A stretch of 8,725 nt of DNA from Spirochaetae bacterium HGW-Spirochaetae-7. Its GTDB lineage: Bacteria > Spirochaetota > Spirochaetia > Treponematales > UBA12059. Under the pieces are notes generated by a model. That model did not search any database, was not told the DNA's origin, and saw nothing but the letters and a program-made list of their open reading frames with translations. The stretch covers positions 1 to 8,725 of the forward strand of contig PGXR01000133.1 of the NCBI GenBank assembly GCA_002839245.1. Direction: 5' to 3'. Both the position numbers and the translations under genes were made by a program. The number at the start of each line of letters is the position of its first letter. The stretch's first letter is position 1. Shown in pieces: positions 1-6,680 of this stretch.

Positions 1-788
1 ACACCGAGCGTCCCGCCGGTCTCGAATTTTGGATCGAAGCGGTACTTGGTCGTCGCCTCGAAATCCTTGACGGCCAGGTTCTTCTTGTACTTGTCCTCGA
101 ACCAGGTGTCCGCGACCTTGCGGTCGCGGAAGTCCTCGTCGACGACGGTGCCGCCGAATATCACGGCCGCGATGCCGTGGTCGGTGAACATGGTCGAGCC
201 CATGCCGCCGCGGCCGGCCCAGGTGTCTACACCGGTCGCCTTGCCGTCCACGACCGGGGCGGACAGGATACCACCGAAATCGGTGGCTTCTGCCGCGGGT
301 CCCACGGCGAGGGCGCGGTATCCGCCCGAATACCGTCCGCCGAATAGGGAGAGCGCTTCGTCGAGCATGGCATAGGCTCCGGTCCGCTCCCCTCCGCCGG
401 CCCAGACAGCATGGTGGTCGACGGGAAGGATCTCGACTTCTACCTCCTCGCCGTGTTCCCGGTTGAGGTACATGATGGACGGTACGGGGGCCTTGCCGAC
501 CAAGGATACCATATTGATGCCGAGATTGTCGAAGACCAGCCCCGCCCCGCCCATGCTCGAGATATAGAACCCGCGCCAGCACGAAGAGAAGCCGTTGATC
601 GACAGCCTGTTGGAACCCGGCAAGATTGAACCGGCGAACAGGCCCGTGCCTATATTGAGGCACTGCGCGCGACCCGAGAGATGCAGCCCGAGGTCGACAG
701 GACCGAAGTAATCGCGGAGCGGGTACCGCTTCATCCGGTAGAACCCGGTAGACGCATCGATGGACAGGACTTTCTGGCAAGTTTCCAT
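1..788 (-). CDS. Aldehyde:ferredoxin oxidoreductase family protein, N-terminal part (gene runs off the left edge)
   Basis: The reading frame stays open from an ATG at 788 to the window edge, giving 262 residues of a family that is usually about 600. AOR enzymes oxidise aldehydes to acids with ferredoxin, using a tungsten or molybdenum bis-pterin and one [4Fe-4S] cluster. The N-terminal domain is recognisable in order: a KVLSIDASTG opening (residues 6-15), SNRLSINGF (59-67), SSMGGAGLVFDNLG ending in VGKAP (77-101), a GP turn (163-164), and AGRGGMG (191-197), the family's pterin-binding loop. Compared from memory with Pyrococcus AOR, the two arginines near the cofactor are kept (R61, R193), while the Asn of the ANSGG segment is replaced (SSMGG). 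The cluster cysteines lie in the missing C-terminal part, so activity cannot be judged. A strong AGGGAGG (799-793) sits 4 nt before the ATG, and the methyltransferase stop is 11 nt upstream. Substrate unknown. Confidence 0.85.
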   Translation of the reverse strand, partial: METCQKVLSIDASTGFYRMKRYPLRDYFGPVDLGLHLSGRAQCLNIGTGLFAGSILPGSNRLSINGFSSCWRGFYISSMGGAGLVFDNLGINMVSLVGKAPVPSIMYLNREHGEEVEVEILPVDHHAVWAGGGERTGAYAMLDEALSLFGGRYSGGYRALAVGPAAEATDFGGILSAPVVDGKATGVDTWAGRGGMGSTMFTDHGIAAVIFGGTVVDEDFRDRKVADTWFEDKYKKNLAVKDFEATTKYRFDPKFETGGTLG

Positions 789-799
789 GAGGCCTCCCT

Positions 800-1669
800 T
801 CATGCCGGCGTTTCGAGTTTCGATCGAAGTACCATCACGTCGCCCCATCCCAGCCGCTTTGCCGCTGAATCGACTGTCTTCTTGATGGCAACCGGGCGCA
901 TGCCTGCCGGCCAGCCGCCCCAGGTGCCGAGGTACTCCACTGAAAAACCTTCCGAGGCGAGCAAGGCCCGCAGGGTCCGGGCCGAAAAAAGGTAGAGATG
1001 GTCGCGTATGGCGCTTCTCCACTTCGAAGCCATGAGCCGGGCCTGCAACCCGTCGACATTTGGCGTCACCAGGTACAGCCGTCCGTCATTCCTCATCACC
1101 CTGCGCGTTTCGCGGAGGAAGGACCGCGGATCGTTGAGGTGCTCGATGAGGTGCGTCGCAACAACTGCGTCGAAAGCCTGGGGGGGCAACGCGGCAGTCT
1201 CGATGGTTCCGGCAATTACGTCGAGACCGAAGGACTTGCGGGCGTATGCCGCCATCGAATGCCCGGCTTCGACGCCCGTCACGGCCCAGCCCGCCTGCGC
1301 GAAGGCCGACAGCAGGGCACCCGTCGCGCAGCCTATCTCCAGCATCGAAGGTCGCGATGCACCTGGCGCTACGGCATTGTCGGGATGGAGGCCAGCCTCG
1401 CCCAGGCTCTGCAGGGCTATCGATCGGTATTCGATGTGCCTGGCCGTTTCGTAAGCAAGGTAGCCGTCGCCATACCGCGCGACTACGACCTCCGGCATGG
1501 GCTGCGGATCCTGGCGCCTGAGTCCGCATCCGACGCAGCGCGTGAACGTAACGCCTTCCGCCTTCCAGGGCTTGCCAGAGCGGCTGGATCCGCACAGCGG
1601 GCACGGGAGAGCGCGGGTTGCCTCCGGCGCGACCGACGGGTCCGCCTTGGTCGAGAAGGTCCTCAGCAC
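800..1669 (-). CDS. Class I SAM-dependent methyltransferase with N-terminal zinc-ribbon-like motif
   Basis: The protein is about 289 residues from the chosen GTG at 1669. Residues 23-48 hold two CxxC pairs (CPLCG and CVGCG), a likely zinc ribbon. A Rossmann methyltransferase domain follows: motif I LEIGCATG (110-117), an acidic ribose-binding residue in TGVEAG (E134), and the post-motif VATHLIEHL (170-178), then LYLVTPN, typical of Methyltransf_11/23-type enzymes. This architecture occurs in O- and N-methyltransferases acting on sugars and small molecules, and the substrate cannot be read from sequence. Start choice: the frame stays open upstream to ATGs at 1720 and 1792, but those lie inside the preceding gene and lack a clear Shine-Dalgarno site. 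The GTG lies 4 nt after that gene's stop, suggesting translational coupling, though it too has a poor ribosome site, so the first 20 or so residues are uncertain. The AOR gene follows after 11 nt. Confidence 0.85.
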   Translation of the reverse strand: MLRTFSTKADPSVAPEATRALPCPLCGSSRSGKPWKAEGVTFTRCVGCGLRRQDPQPMPEVVVARYGDGYLAYETARHIEYRSIALQSLGEAGLHPDNAVAPGASRPSMLEIGCATGALLSAFAQAGWAVTGVEAGHSMAAYARKSFGLDVIAGTIETAALPPQAFDAVVATHLIEHLNDPRSFLRETRRVMRNDGRLYLVTPNVDGLQARLMASKWRSAIRDHLYLFSARTLRALLASEGFSVEYLGTWGGWPAGMRPVAIKKTVDSAAKRLGWGDVMVLRSKLETPA

Positions 1670-1673
1670 GGAT

Positions 1674-2528
1674 TCAACGGACCGTGATTGAATAGTTCTG
1701 CTCCCGCCTGTTGCCCGCATAATCGGATACGATGATGGTGATGATGACGCGCCCGCTCGCGAAGGTGTAGGGACCGAACCTGATCCTTCCATCCATCGCC
1801 AGATATGATTGCTCGCTCAGATTCCTGGCGCTGAAAAGCGACGATACGCCGCCGGATGCCCAAGCGGCATCGTAGACCACCCGTGCGCGTTCTGAACCGT
1901 CGATGATGACGCGAATGTCATACGGGGCGCTCTGGGCCCCAGTTGGGGAGGTGTCGTACGCGTCGACGAGCAGGTCGTACGTTCCTTGCCTGACCGATGC
2001 CGATACGTCTATGCCCGTCTCGAGACCGTCCGCGGACAGCGCGACGGACTTGATCACCGGAGCCTTGCCGTCAGCCTGAGCCGGCATGATGATCATCGGA
2101 TTGATGTAGCGCCGTTCCTTGGCGTCAAAGGCGTAGACGGTGGTTCCGCGGCCTGCCTTGACTTCGGGCGAACGACCCAGAACGTCGCCGCGCCGGACGT
2201 TCTTGAGGTACGAAGAAATGGAGCCGCTTTCCATGCCGACGTAAATCGTCGACACGTCGGAGGCGTGGGCAAGCACCAGGATGGAATTGCCGGACAGCGG
2301 ATAGCCGCCGGGCAAGCGCGGGCCATCGGAGACGAAAGCAAGCTCTCCGTCGTCCGCCGCGCGCACCAGGCCGTCGCCGGAACCGAATTCAAGACCGCGA
2401 AGGAAGACCCCGCGGGGCGTTCCGAAGCCAAAGCGGTACTTCCCCCCGTCTATAGGCCAGTCGAAACCGGATGCGACGAACAGGGCGAGGGTCGAAACGG
2501 CAAGGGCGGCAACGGTTGATCGGCGCAC
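1674..2528 (-). CDS. Exported M23 (LytM)-like protein, probably catalytically inactive, with C-terminal beta-sandwich
   Basis: The protein is 284 residues from a GTG at 2528. GGAGGG (2539-2534) lies 5 nt upstream, and the previous gene's TGA ends one base before the GTG. An open frame extends further upstream but runs inside that gene. Residues 1-21 form a signal peptide (basic MRR, hydrophobic core, ends ASG). Residues 35-150 follow the M23/LytM pattern: RGLEF (44-48), ADDGELAFV (58-66), SILVLAHASDVSTIYVGM (82-99), VRRGDVLG (111-118), then an INPM...MP closing segment. The zinc-binding residues are missing: the HxxxD His and Asp align with R44 and E47, the YAHL His with G98, and the HLH motif with T130-V-Y132. 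A binding or scaffold role in the periplasm is therefore likelier than peptidoglycan cleavage. Residues 155-284 look like an all-beta module ending in VSDYAGNRREQNYS. Related spirochaetal M23 proteins of this layout are known; the exact role is not. Confidence 0.75.
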   Translation of the reverse strand: MRRSTVAALAVSTLALFVASGFDWPIDGGKYRFGFGTPRGVFLRGLEFGSGDGLVRAADDGELAFVSDGPRLPGGYPLSGNSILVLAHASDVSTIYVGMESGSISSYLKNVRRGDVLGRSPEVKAGRGTTVYAFDAKERRYINPMIIMPAQADGKAPVIKSVALSADGLETGIDVSASVRQGTYDLLVDAYDTSPTGAQSAPYDIRVIIDGSERARVVYDAAWASGGVSSLFSARNLSEQSYLAMDGRIRFGPYTFASGRVIITIIVSDYAGNRREQNYSITVR

Positions 2529-2529
2529 G

Positions 2530-3603
2530 TCATCCCTCCACGAAATCGAACCTGGCAAGCCACGTCCTGCCGCCGACGTAGGCGGAAGAACCGACGAAGC
2601 GAACGTAGTCGCTGGAATCGGGCAGTGATATGCGCCCGAGCAACGTCGCTGGAAGACGGAAAACGACGATCTCGGATTTTCTCCCTCGTCGCGCGACCAG
2701 ATATGCAAGGCCACGTTCCCCGTCGGCGTGGACGTCGAAATCGTCGGCCTTGACCGGCAGGACCTCGTCCACCTTCCCGTCGACCGACCATACACCTATG
2801 CCGTCGGTACGCCGGTACAATACGTGGCGGTCATCGCTCATCACGATGACGCGGACCGGTTCCCGGTAATCCGAATCTAGGTAGCGATGGCTCGTGACGC
2901 GAAAATCGGCGCCGCCCCTGCCGAGGACGACGAGGCGCTGCCGGTCGATCCCCGAGATGGCTGCGATCCAGTCGCCCGATCGCGAAACGCCGAGTCCCAG
3001 TATGACCGAAAGCCTGGATCCGCCCGGAGCGAAGGAGAAGGCCTTGCGGCCATCCACGGTGACGCCTTCCAGCCACCCGTCGACGGTGCCTCCGACAGCC
3101 AGCGTGTCCCCGGCTGAAAAAGCGCTCAGCTGGCAAGGGAACGCGTACGACCAGGACTTGCGCCCCGACTGGTCCCATGCGGCAAAACCAGAGCCGTCCA
3201 GCTCGGCCGAGTACAGCTTGTCCGCGGCGAAGAACGGAAGGTGCGCCTCGATAGGCAATCCGGCCGGCTTGCCGGGGACTTTGAGCATCGATCCTGAACC
3301 GTTCCGGGAGGGAATGACATATGACTTGTCCGAAATCGCGGCGGGTTCATCGGCCATGAAGGCGACCCTGCCATCAGGCCAGAAATACCCATGCCGGGTA
3401 TCCGTCGAGTAGGACAGCAAGCCTTCGACGCTTTCGCCAGCGGGGAGCGCGGTTTCGGCCGTCGCCGCAATATCGATCCGCCATCGGGGAACGGCCGATA
3501 ATTCGGCGGAAAGCGGCTCCGTGCACACGAAAAAGTAGGCGAGTATCATAACGACTATTGCGAAGACGGCTATCGCGACCCGCCGCCCCTTCCCATCGCT
3601 CAT
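2530..3603 (-). CDS. Membrane-anchored beta-propeller-like hypothetical protein
   Basis: The protein is 357 residues from the ATG at 3603, chosen because GGGGGG (3613-3608) lies 4 nt upstream; an in-frame start at 3660 would overlap the promoter region. I do not recognise a named family. After a basic start (GKGRR), residues 8-26 form one hydrophobic helix (VAIAVFAIVVMILAYFFVC), a signal anchor with the bulk predicted outside the inner membrane. The remainder is rich in short blade-like repeats of hydrophobic strands with Asp-Gly turns: GYFWPDGRVAFM, FAAWDQSGRKSWSY, GVTVDGRKAFSF, GVWSVDGKVDEV. This resembles a PQQ- or WD40-like propeller. No catalytic motif is visible. The cysteine near the helix end (VCTE) is not a convincing lipobox. 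The stop is one base before the M23-like gene's GTG, so the two exported proteins are probably made together and may work together in the envelope. Confidence 0.7.
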   Translation of the reverse strand: MSDGKGRRVAIAVFAIVVMILAYFFVCTEPLSAELSAVPRWRIDIAATAETALPAGESVEGLLSYSTDTRHGYFWPDGRVAFMADEPAAISDKSYVIPSRNGSGSMLKVPGKPAGLPIEAHLPFFAADKLYSAELDGSGFAAWDQSGRKSWSYAFPCQLSAFSAGDTLAVGGTVDGWLEGVTVDGRKAFSFAPGGSRLSVILGLGVSRSGDWIAAISGIDRQRLVVLGRGGADFRVTSHRYLDSDYREPVRVIVMSDDRHVLYRRTDGIGVWSVDGKVDEVLPVKADDFDVHADGERGLAYLVARRGRKSEIVVFRLPATLLGRISLPDSSDYVRFVGSSAYVGGRTWLARFDFVEG

Positions 3604-3633
3604 GCTGCCCCCCACGACTATGCCAATTGGCGT

Positions 3634-3660
3634 TTGACTCCAGATGGGATATAGTATCAT
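3634..3660 (+). promoter_or_regulatory. Candidate sigma-70 type promoter for cdd
   Basis: TTGACT (3634-3639) and TATCAT (3655-3660) are separated by 15 bp, shorter than the usual 17, and lie about 68 bp upstream of the cdd ATG. The -35 matches five of six consensus bases and the -10 four or five. Inferred from pattern only. Confidence 0.35.
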
Positions 3661-3665
3661 CCCAT
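3644..3665. repeat. Perfect 7-bp inverted repeat (possible operator)
   Basis: ATGGGAT (3644-3650) and ATCCCAT (3659-3665) are exact reverse complements separated by 8 bp. The dyad spans the -10 elements of both divergent candidate promoters, where a dimeric repressor would block both. No U-tract follows, so it is not a terminator. The cognate regulator, if any, is not in the window. Confidence 0.5.
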
Positions 3666-3679
3666 TCCGTAAATATGAA
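3651..3679 (-). promoter_or_regulatory. Candidate extended -10 promoter for the propeller/M23-like/methyltransferase/AOR run
   Basis: Read on the minus strand, TTCATA (3679-3674) and TACTAT (3656-3651) are 17 bp apart, and TGA sits directly before the -10, giving an extended -10 (TGnTACTAT). The -10 ends about 48 bp before the ATG at 3603. The -35 is weak, which fits an extended -10 promoter. It overlaps the opposing candidate promoter, so the two directions may interfere. Confidence 0.35.
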
Positions 3680-3727
3680 GCGGGTCGACGTCAAAGTCGT
3701 CCACGCATGGGAGAAAGCTGAAATATC

Positions 3728-4132
3728 ATGGACAGCACCGAGCTCTTCGAGATGGCAACGAAAGCGGCAGAGAGGTCGTACTCGCCGTATTCAAGGTTCA
3801 GGGTCGGGGCAGCCTTGCTGTGCGAAGACGACTCGGTGGTGACGGCCGCGAACGTGGAAAATCGGTCCTATGGTCTCGCCATATGCGCCGAACGCTCCGC
3901 CTTGGTTTCCGCGATTGCCCAGGGCAAGTCGAAGTTCAAGGCCATCGCCATCTCGTGCCCGGATGCCGCCTACCCCGTCAGCCCATGCGGCGCGTGCAGG
4001 CAGTTCATAAGCGAATTCGTCGGTCCGGAATTTCCCGTCAGGTTCGGGGGAGCCGACGGGCGCATCGTCGATTCCACGATGGGGGAATTGCTGCCGCACG
4101 ATGCGTTGCACGAACTCGCCGACAGGAAGTAA
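3728..4132 (+). CDS. cdd: Cytidine deaminase
   Basis: At 134 residues this is the usual size of the homotetrameric cytidine deaminases, zinc enzymes that convert (deoxy)cytidine to (deoxy)uridine in pyrimidine salvage in the cytoplasm. Visible features in order: SYSPYSRFRVGAALL (17-31), the substrate-binding NVEN (42-45), CAERSAL with zinc ligand C53 and catalytic proton shuttle E55, PCGACRQ with zinc ligands C87 and C90, and LLPH near the C-terminus (121-124). All key residues are intact. The ATG at 3728 gives the full conserved N-terminus; the nearest ribosome-binding candidate, GGGAG (3709-3713), is 14 nt away, so initiation may be weak. The gene is single, divergent from the propeller gene, and convergent with the coiled-coil gene across only 38 bp. 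Confidence 0.96.
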   Translation: MDSTELFEMATKAAERSYSPYSRFRVGAALLCEDDSVVTAANVENRSYGLAICAERSALVSAIAQGKSKFKAIAISCPDAAYPVSPCGACRQFISEFVGPEFPVRFGGADGRIVDSTMGELLPHDALHELADRK

Positions 4133-4170
4133 CGTGGTTCAACGCAGTCCGGGAAGCGTACAAGGGGGCC

Positions 4171-4986
4171 TCAGCGTTTCCTGGATTCTTCTTCCTTCTT
4201 CTTTATGTCGTTCTCGAGCTTCGCCGACCAAATTTCTATCTTCTTCTTGAGTTCATCAGCCTCGTTCCGTTCGGCGAATACCACGTGTATCCGCCTGAGC
4301 GCGTTCAGGAACAATATCGCCTGCTTGAAGTCGTCCATCTTCATGGACGATACCTCGTATTTCTCGCGGTAGCGATCGGCCGTAGTCTGCAGCTGCTTCT
4401 TGATGAACCCGATGTACGACAGCACTATCATCCTGTTCGGCGATACGAGGTCCATGTCAAGGAAGGCGCGCTTCAGATCAAGGCTGTTCTTCGCTACGGT
4501 CGCCAGCTTACCCCACATCTCGACGAAGGACCATTTCCATTTGGAATTGGCACCGTAGCCTTCCTCGATTTCCCGTATCGCGAAACCTATCTTGCGAAGG
4601 AGCTCGTAGCGTTCCTCGTATGATACTTCCGCTATCTCCGCGAGGTTGGCTTCGTATTCCGAAAAGGCCGCGTCGACGAAGCCGGTGACGATATCTTCGA
4701 GATACTTGATGCTGCGCCCGATGCTCTTCCTGGCTTCGGCCAGGGAATCCTCGTTCTTGATGCCGAGCAGGGAAACTGAAAGACTGTTTATCAGGACCTG
4801 GTACGACGTCAGGACGAGGGTCTCTCCGGCGAGCTTGATGCGGACGTATCCCGCGCCCTGCCCGCCGGGCTGCTTGAGCAGGTTCGACAGCGATTGTTCC
4901 TTTAACAGTATTGCGTCTATGGACGTCTTGTATTCCTTGACCTTGGCTGCGTACCGGTTTCCTTGTTCTTGCGTTATTTTCGACAT
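4171..4986 (-). CDS. Cytoplasmic coiled-coil hypothetical protein translationally coupled to recN
   Basis: The protein is 271 residues from the ATG at 4986, preferred because GAGGG lies 5 nt upstream. The adjacent ATG at 4989 would add one Met and overlap the recN stop as ATGA. I do not recognise a named family. It is predicted almost wholly alpha-helical, with no signal peptide, membrane helix or cysteine cluster. The N-terminus is charged (AAKVKEYKTSIDAILLKEQ), a short beta-like stretch follows (GYVRIKLAGETLVLTSYQVL), then long amphipathic helices with KWKWSFVEMWGKLA near the middle and a Lys/Glu-rich tail ending KKKEEESRKR. Position suggests it is the counterpart of the conserved treponemal hypothetical gene after recN (TP0443 in T. 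pallidum, from memory, unverified). Coupling to recN hints at a link to recombination or chromosome handling, but this is inference only. Confidence 0.85.
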   Translation of the reverse strand: MSKITQEQGNRYAAKVKEYKTSIDAILLKEQSLSNLLKQPGGQGAGYVRIKLAGETLVLTSYQVLINSLSVSLLGIKNEDSLAEARKSIGRSIKYLEDIVTGFVDAAFSEYEANLAEIAEVSYEERYELLRKIGFAIREIEEGYGANSKWKWSFVEMWGKLATVAKNSLDLKRAFLDMDLVSPNRMIVLSYIGFIKKQLQTTADRYREKYEVSSMKMDDFKQAILFLNALRRIHVVFAERNEADELKKKIEIWSAKLENDIKKKEEESRKR

Positions 4987-6680
4987 CATGTCCCTCGTGA
5001 GCTACCGAGCTTGGCCACCAGATCGGCCGCATGGTCAAGCGACGCCCGTGACGTCGGATCGCCTGAAAGCATCCTGGCTATCTCCCTGACGCGATCATCG
5101 CCCGCGAGCCTTGAAACTTTGGTCACGGTCCTCTCGCCTTCTACGCGCTTCTCCACCATAAGGTGATTATCGGCGCGCGCGGCTATCGAAGCGAGATGCG
5201 TAATGCATAAAACCTGTCTCGCGGCTGCCAGGCTTGCCAGATGCAGGCCAACGCCGAGGGCCACCTCGCCGCCGATGCCCGTATCGATTTCATCGAAGAC
5301 CATGGTCGGGGCGCCGGCGTCCTCGGCAAGGGCGGTCTTCAAGGCCAGCATCACTCGCGACAGCTCTCCGCCAGAGGCTACCTCCGCCAATGGCCTCAAG
5401 GGTTCTCCTTTGTTCGCGGAGACGTAGAATTCGAGATCATCGGCGCCGGTCGGTCCCACGACGATCTTTCCGTCGGAGGGGGGTATTCGCTGGATTCGTA
5501 TGGCAAAACGGGCATTCGGCATGCCGAGCGTCGATATGATGGCGCGCACGGACTCCTCGAGCTTGCGCCCGGCAGCCACCCGGGCGGCGGTCAGCTTTTC
5601 AGCCCGGGCGAAGACGTCCGCTTCGAGTTCCGCTACCTGTTTCTCGAGCCCCGCCCTGTCCTCCTCCCAGTTCTCGAGGCTGGCCAGTTTTTCCGCAGCT
5701 TCGGTCCGGAAGCTGATGACCCCGGCAATATCCTGTCCATATTTACGCTTGAGCTTCTGCAGCGCAGCCAGCCTTGACTCGATTTCCTCGAGCCTGCCCG
5801 GGTCGAAAAGCAGGTGGTCCGCGTAGGTGGTCAAGGACTCGCCCAGGTCCTCGATTTCATAGTAGGCATCGTCCAGACGGCGCGCCGTGTCTGCCAGATT
5901 CTGGTCGATTGCCCCGGCGGACTCCAGCTGCACGCGGGCCTTCCTGAGCCTGGCTATCGCACCGTCGGTATCTCCCAGGAGCTCGCGTGACTGCGCCACC
6001 GCGGCAAAAAGCTTTTCGTGCTGGGACAAGCGGCGCTCCTCGTCGGCCAGATCGTCTTCCTCGCCCGTGCGCAAAGCCGCCGCGTCTATCTCCTCGACAG
6101 CGAATCTCAGGAGCTCGATTTCCCTTGCGCGCCCGACCTCCGAGCTCGCCATCGTTTCCAGCGCCTTGCGTCCGGCGCCGAGTTCTGAATACCTGTCGCC
6201 ATACGCCGACACGTCGCCGTCGATGCCGGCGAAACGGTCCACCAGCGCGCGATGGCGGTCCTTCTTGAGCAGGGCATGACCTTCCCGTTGGCCATGCACC
6301 TCGACGAGCGATGTTGAAAAATCTTCCAGGTCCTGCCTGGTGACCGGCATGTTCTGGATATACATGGCGCCTCGGCCATTGCGTTTGAGGCCGCGGCGGA
6401 CAATTACCGTACCATCCTCGAATTCTATGCCGTGCCCGGCGAGCCACGTCTTGGCATCGTCGTTGTCATCTACCGTGACGACGCCCGTGACCAGCGTCTC
6501 GTCGGTTCCCGCCCGGATTATGCCGGTATCCGCCTTCGCCCCCAGGATGAATCCCATGGCGCCTATCAGTATCGATTTACCGGCTCCGGTTTCCCCCGTA
6601 AGCAGGTTGAGGCCCCGCTCGAAGCGCACCGAAAGCCTGTCGATTATGGCGAAGTCCCTGATGGAAAGTTCCTCAAGCAT
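4986..6680 (-). CDS. recN: DNA repair protein RecN
   Basis: This 564-residue SMC-like ATPase matches the family length (E. coli RecN about 553). RecN is recruited to DNA double-strand breaks and acts with RecA in holding and pairing DNA ends. Visible features: the N-terminal LEELSIRDFAIIDRLSV opening, Walker A GETGAGKS (29-36), the RecN-typical VEVHGQRE segment, a long helical coiled-coil region from about residue 150 to 380, the ABC signature SGGELS (436-441), Walker B MVFDE (460-464) followed by DTGIGGEV, and the H-loop ITH with H495. All ATPase motifs are intact. The ATG at 6680 has GGAGG 5 nt upstream and overlaps the end of the NAD kinase gene by 8 nt. The stop overlaps the start of the coiled-coil gene. 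Expression is thus tied to the NAD kinase rather than to an obvious SOS box of its own; none is visible here. Confidence 0.97.
   Translation of the reverse strand: MLEELSIRDFAIIDRLSVRFERGLNLLTGETGAGKSILIGAMGFILGAKADTGIIRAGTDETLVTGVVTVDDNDDAKTWLAGHGIEFEDGTVIVRRGLKRNGRGAMYIQNMPVTRQDLEDFSTSLVEVHGQREGHALLKKDRHRALVDRFAGIDGDVSAYGDRYSELGAGRKALETMASSEVGRAREIELLRFAVEEIDAAALRTGEEDDLADEERRLSQHEKLFAAVAQSRELLGDTDGAIARLRKARVQLESAGAIDQNLADTARRLDDAYYEIEDLGESLTTYADHLLFDPGRLEEIESRLAALQKLKRKYGQDIAGVISFRTEAAEKLASLENWEEDRAGLEKQVAELEADVFARAEKLTAARVAAGRKLEESVRAIISTLGMPNARFAIRIQRIPPSDGKIVVGPTGADDLEFYVSANKGEPLRPLAEVASGGELSRVMLALKTALAEDAGAPTMVFDEIDTGIGGEVALGVGLHLASLAAARQVLCITHLASIAARADNHLMVEKRVEGERTVTKVSRLAGDDRVREIARMLSGDPTSRASLDHAADLVAKLGSSRGT

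Larger units (their letters stand above)
3604..3727. promoter_or_regulatory. Divergent intergenic region between block C and cdd
   Basis: These 124 bp are the only sizeable non-coding stretch. They separate the minus-strand propeller/M23-like/methyltransferase/AOR run from the plus-strand cytidine deaminase, so both promoters should lie here. They contain a perfect dyad and candidate -35/-10 elements in both directions, listed separately. No small gene or structured RNA is evident. Confidence 0.6.

Noticed and set aside
998..1687. Plus-strand open frame of 229 codons
   Set aside because: It is antisense to the methyltransferase, whose motifs are unambiguous.
1986..2519. Plus-strand open frame of 177 codons
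   Set aside because: It is antisense to the M23-like gene and shows no motif or ribosome-binding site.
4123..4183. Interrupted inverted repeat (CAGGA..AACG with CGTT-TCCTG) followed by T-rich sequence, as a cdd terminator
   Set aside because: The loop is about 40 nt, the stem has a 3-nt bulge, and the T-rich part is explained by the Lys/Glu-rich coding tail of the opposing gene. No convincing terminator lies in the 38-bp convergent gap.
4186..4209. TTC/CTT-rich low-complexity tract resembling a microsatellite
   Set aside because: On the minus strand it encodes the KKKEEESRK tail; imperfect and explained by codon choice.
3820..4623. Long plus-strand open frame (267 codons) running through cdd and the coiled-coil gene
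   Set aside because: It overlaps cdd in another frame and is antisense to the coiled-coil gene; the translation is Arg/His-rich without any motif, as expected in GC-rich antisense sequence.
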